Assembly (NCBI GenBank): GCA_038214135.1
Contig: JBBQSD010000201.1
Span: 1-8,050 of the forward strand
Source: JANLSE01 sp038214135
GTDB taxonomy: Bacteria; Chloroflexota; Chloroflexia; Chloroflexales; Roseiflexaceae
Direction of reading: 5' to 3'
DNA: 8,050 nt
Shown here: positions 5,682 to 8,050 of the stretch, piece after piece
How the letters are laid out: every line of letters starts with the position of its first letter
Position numbering within the stretch: the stretch's first letter is position 1
Notes under the pieces: generated by a model
What the model was told of the DNA's origin: nothing
What the model saw: only the letters and a program-made list of their open reading frames with translations
Database searches by the model: none
Position numbers and translations under genes: made by a program

Positions 5682-7025
5682 ATGAACTATCAACAAGCGC
5701 TTGATTATGTCTATAGCTTTATGGATCCGGCTCGCGCTGGGCCGCAGGCCAATCCACATATGAATCTGGTGCGGACGCAGGCGTTATTGGTGGCGCTTGG
5801 CAACCCGCAGCAGGGGATGAACTGTGTTGTTGTGGCGGGAACCAAGGGTAAGGGCTCAACATGTGCCCTGATTGAATCAATTGCACGCCATGCAGGGTTG
5901 CGGGTTGGCCTGTGGAGTTCGCCGCATTTGCATACCTACCGCGAACGCATTCAGGTGGATCGGCGGCTGATCGGCGAAGGTGATTTCGTGCGACTGATCG
6001 AACGGGTGCGTCCGGCTGTCGCTGCGTTGATCCAGGCACCACATGGCCCACCCAGCACATTTGCGTTGGGCATGGGTTTGGCGTTGCGCTATTTTGCAGA
6101 GCAACAGGTGGATCTGGCCGTGTTAGAGGTTGGATTGGGTGGGCGTTATGATAGCGCGAATGTGGTGCAACCATTGGTATCGGTGATCAGCTCGATCAGC
6201 TATGATCACATGGAGTTTTTGGGGGATACGCTGTCACAGATTGCTGCGGAGAAGGCCGGAATTCTGAAGCCAGGCGGATTGGGAGTGACGATTGAGCAGC
6301 CTGAAGAAGCCCAGGTTGCGATTGAATCAGAGGCGCGCGCTGTCGGCGCGCGGTGGTTTGTTGCTGCCGAGGGGGCCGGGGTACGCACGGAGGCTGGTGC
6401 AGCCACGGTGGTTCATTTCGATCCATATGCTGAATATAGGGGGCCGCATACAACGGCGCTGGCTGGATCGTTCCAGCGTGAGAATGCGCGATTAGCGGTT
6501 GGCGCGGCGCTGCTGTTACGCGATGCTGGGCTGACGATCAGCGATGCCGCGATTGCGCAGGGGTTGGCGCAGGCCACGTGGCCAGCACGCTTCGAGGTGA
6601 TCGATGGCAGCCCGCCGATTGTGATCGATGGTGCCCATAATGGCGATTCATGCCGCAGGTTGGTGGAATCGCTCGCCCAGCGGTTCCCTGGCCAGCGGAT
6701 TGTGCTGGTGTTTGGCTCATCGCGTGATAAGGATCTGGAGCGGATGCTGGCCGAACTCGCGCCAGCTGTGTCGATCTGGGTGCTGACCCATTCTGGCCAT
6801 CCACGGGCCATGCTGGACTTGCCAGCGCTTGAGCAGTGCATTCTGCAGGCCGATCCACAGGCGTATGTGCAGATCGAGCCACTTGTTGCTGATGCGCTCA
6901 CACAGGCGTGTGAATTAGCCACGCTGGATGGGGTTGTCTGTGTGACGGGATCGCTGTTTGTGGCGGCGGCGGCACGTGAGGCGCTTGGGTTGGCCGAGGA
7001 ACGCGACCCACCGTTTTTGCCATGA
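5682..7025 (+). CDS. folC: Bifunctional folylpolyglutamate synthase / dihydrofolate synthase
   Basis: The 447-residue product has the usual length and order of FolC. The start ATG at 5682 follows AAGGA (5670-5674) by 7 bases, and the N-terminal MNYQQALDYVYSF is typical of family starts. Seen motifs are the P-loop GTKGKGST (53-60), GLWSSPHLHTYRERI (76-90), EVGLGGRYDSANV (149-161), and ISYDHMEFLGDTLSQIAAEK (172-191), which includes the region with the conserved, usually carbamylated Lys (K191 by position). In the C-terminal Mur-ligase-like domain come WPARFEVIDG (300-309), IDGAHN (315-320), FGSSRDKDLE (344-353) and VTGSLFVAAAAR (421-432). Family enzymes use ATP to add glutamate to dihydropteroate and/or reduced folates in the cytoplasm. 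Whether both activities are present cannot be judged from sequence alone. folP, folA and other folate genes are not in the window. All key motifs are intact and no frameshift is seen. TGA is at 7023-7025. Confidence 0.97.
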   Translation: MNYQQALDYVYSFMDPARAGPQANPHMNLVRTQALLVALGNPQQGMNCVVVAGTKGKGSTCALIESIARHAGLRVGLWSSPHLHTYRERIQVDRRLIGEGDFVRLIERVRPAVAALIQAPHGPPSTFALGMGLALRYFAEQQVDLAVLEVGLGGRYDSANVVQPLVSVISSISYDHMEFLGDTLSQIAAEKAGILKPGGLGVTIEQPEEAQVAIESEARAVGARWFVAAEGAGVRTEAGAATVVHFDPYAEYRGPHTTALAGSFQRENARLAVGAALLLRDAGLTISDAAIAQGLAQATWPARFEVIDGSPPIVIDGAHNGDSCRRLVESLAQRFPGQRIVLVFGSSRDKDLERMLAELAPAVSIWVLTHSGHPRAMLDLPALEQCILQADPQAYVQIEPLVADALTQACELATLDGVVCVTGSLFVAAAAREALGLAEERDPPFLP

Positions 7026-7200
7026 ATATAGCCGATAGCCATCGGCGCGGGCGTATGCTGTGTGGGCGTATGCGATACGCCCCTACACCCATTGTCCATT
7101 GGTGTCCACAGGGTGCAATTCGTCACCACGTTTATTGTTGGCAGCTGTGGCATAACCATCGGGCCGTGGTGGGCCGCCGTCGCGAGCGTAGCAGAAATAA
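7026..7200. other. Non-coding region after folC with two hairpins and a 10-base direct repeat
   Basis: Five bases after the folC stop, GCCGAT (7031-7036) pairs with ATCGGC (7041-7046). A second hairpin follows: GGGCGTAT (7064-7071) pairs with ATACGCCC (7075-7082) with only GCG as loop. GGGCGTATGC also occurs at 7049-7058 in direct repeat with 7064-7073. The second hairpin, followed by CTACA, resembles the GTAGGGGCGTA-type palindromes common in Chloroflexota. Neither hairpin has a downstream T-run, so termination is possible but not shown. The rest (7090-7200) has no convincing gene; short frames here lack matching codon use or motifs. Confidence 0.6.
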
Positions 7201-8050
7201 AAAGTTTGTTACATTTGTTTGGGAGGCATTGGCGTGTGGAGCAACGTCCAGGCGGGGAATCTGGGGCGGATCGAGGTACGGAATGAAAGTGGACGCTGAT
7301 CCGGCGCACGGATACCTACTGGCATATCGTCGATGAATGGAATATCTATCTGGTTGACCCACCAGCGGGGATCACTACCTCTGACGGGCAGAGGCGCTAT
7401 CTCGCGCAAACCCTCAATCTGTATGATAACGCAACGACGACCACGCCGCCGACCAGTCGCGGCCTGTTGACTCGTACCCAATCGTATAGCAACCTCCCAC
7501 TGGTGGCCACTATCACGAATGTGACCCTGAGCGGCCCGTACACGACCGCGCTCCCTGCGGGCGATCAGATCGCGACCTGGAACCTCATGCGCGACAATGT
7601 GACCGCCGACAATGCCAATGTGGTGACGCTCGATGCCGTTGACACCACGACGGGCACGGTCCTGGCCAGCCGGGTGGTGACGCGCCAGCAATGTGGCATG
7701 GCCTACCAGAATCAGGGCTTCTCGTTGCCGTTGACGAGTCAGGCCGGGCATACGCTGGAGTTCCGCGTGTTCTGGCACGACACTGCGTATGTCAAACTCC
7801 AGCAGGTTCGCGTGCAGAGTCGGGCGAATGGGGTCACGGAGACCGACCAGTACGATGGCGATGGGAACCGGGTCAGCCGGACGCGGGCGGGCGTCACCAC
7901 GACCTACGGATTTGGGCGGTGGGAGCAGGACGGTGCGACGACGCGGAAATACTACTCTTTTCAAGGCCAGGTGGTCGCCATCCGCGACGGAACCACCGTC
8001 AGCTATCTGCATGGCGACCATCTCGGGAGTGTGAGTGCAACGACGAATGC
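7201..8050 (+). pseudogene. RHS/YD-repeat protein remnant: 5'-truncated and frameshifted, continuing past the window end
   Basis: In one frame, after a TAA at 7198-7200, GVWSNVQAGNLGRIEVRNES (from about 7231) runs into a TGA at 7297. The expected continuation LIRRTDTYWHIVDEWNIYLV starts at 7296 in another frame, so a single-base loss (or two-base gain) near 7293-7296 broke the gene. The second frame then stays open to 8050. It holds LYDNATTTTPPTSRGLLTR, typical of RHS proteins; then a beta-sandwich, carbohydrate-binding-like segment (about 7524-7820, ending AYVKLQQVRV); then YDGDGNRVSRT (7851-7883); and finally the RHS core hallmark YLHGDHLGSV (8004-8033). The second frame has no Met before about 7587 and no plausible ribosome site. 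RHS proteins are large surface or toxin-delivery shells; this copy lacks its N-terminal part and probably most YD repeats. GC content and use of ACG/CGG codons are higher than in its neighbours. A sequencing error could explain the shift, but not the missing 5' end. Confidence 0.8.

Noticed and set aside
5734..5861. FolC P-loop reads GTKGKGST rather than the common bacterial GTNGKGS
   Set aside because: Lys at this position occurs in known folylpolyglutamate synthases, and the nucleotide-binding Gly-Lys-Gly-Ser is intact, so it is not evidence of altered function.
7221..7299. GGGAGG at 7221-7226 before GTG 7234 as a real start for a short peptide
   Set aside because: The frame would stop after 21 codons, and its sequence continues that of RHS proteins, so it is a piece of the broken RHS gene.
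6413..7309. Minus-strand 298-residue reading frame antisense to folC
   Set aside because: It is rich in Ser/Pro/Cys and has no motifs; folC on the plus strand is intact with all its signatures.
7209..8021. Minus-strand 270-residue reading frame across the RHS region
   Set aside because: The plus strand carries clear RHS hallmarks (YDGDGNRVSRT, YLHGDHLGSV). The opposite frame is an Arg/His-rich shadow, as is usual in high-GC sequence.

Overview
The window looks like chromosomal DNA of a Chloroflexota bacterium, probably of the Chloroflexia type. The reasons are the interspersed palindromes built on GTAGAGACGC and GGGCGTA, a membrane protein that joins a GT-C-like core to an extracytoplasmic beta-sandwich, a TPR-rich lytic transglycosylase lipoprotein, an RHS/YD-repeat remnant, and moderately GC-rich coding sequence. 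The taxon is an inference from family resemblance; no rRNA or other marker gene is present.

Layout. (1) 1-147 (+): the last 48 codons of a protein ending in a helix-turn-helix that resembles sigma region 4. (2) 153-205: a palindromic repeat between convergent genes. (3) 206-514 (-): a small probable XRE-type helix-turn-helix protein with its own plausible promoter at 559-586. (4) 656-2686 (-): a polytopic GT-C-like membrane protein. (5) 2688-3035 (-): a small exported protein of unknown function, separated from gene 4 by one base. (6) 3052-3081: a second copy of the palindrome, in the leader of gene 5. (7) 3129-5507 (-): an Slt70-like lytic transglycosylase lipoprotein. (8) 5508-5681: a divergent intergenic region that is mostly a MITE-like element with terminal inverted repeats and a strong hairpin. 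(9) 5682-7025 (+): folC, folylpolyglutamate/dihydrofolate synthase. (10) 7026-7200: non-coding, with two hairpins. (11) 7201-8050 (+): an RHS/YD-repeat C-terminal region that is 5'-truncated and frameshifted and runs off the window end.

How the genes fit together. The minus-strand genes 5507 to 656 form a cell-envelope cluster: a periplasmic or surface peptidoglycan lyase, a membrane-anchored small beta-rich protein and a GT-C-like membrane protein, the last two almost certainly translationally coupled. folC is a housekeeping folate gene transcribed divergently and has no obvious link to the cluster. The right end is a degenerate accessory locus.

I do not see a CRISPR array, a tRNA or rRNA gene, a transposase or a recognisable defence system. 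The least explained items are the coupled 115-residue exported protein and GT-C-like protein, the MITE-like element sitting in the folC/slt divergent promoter region, and the shared palindrome family placed at gene boundaries.
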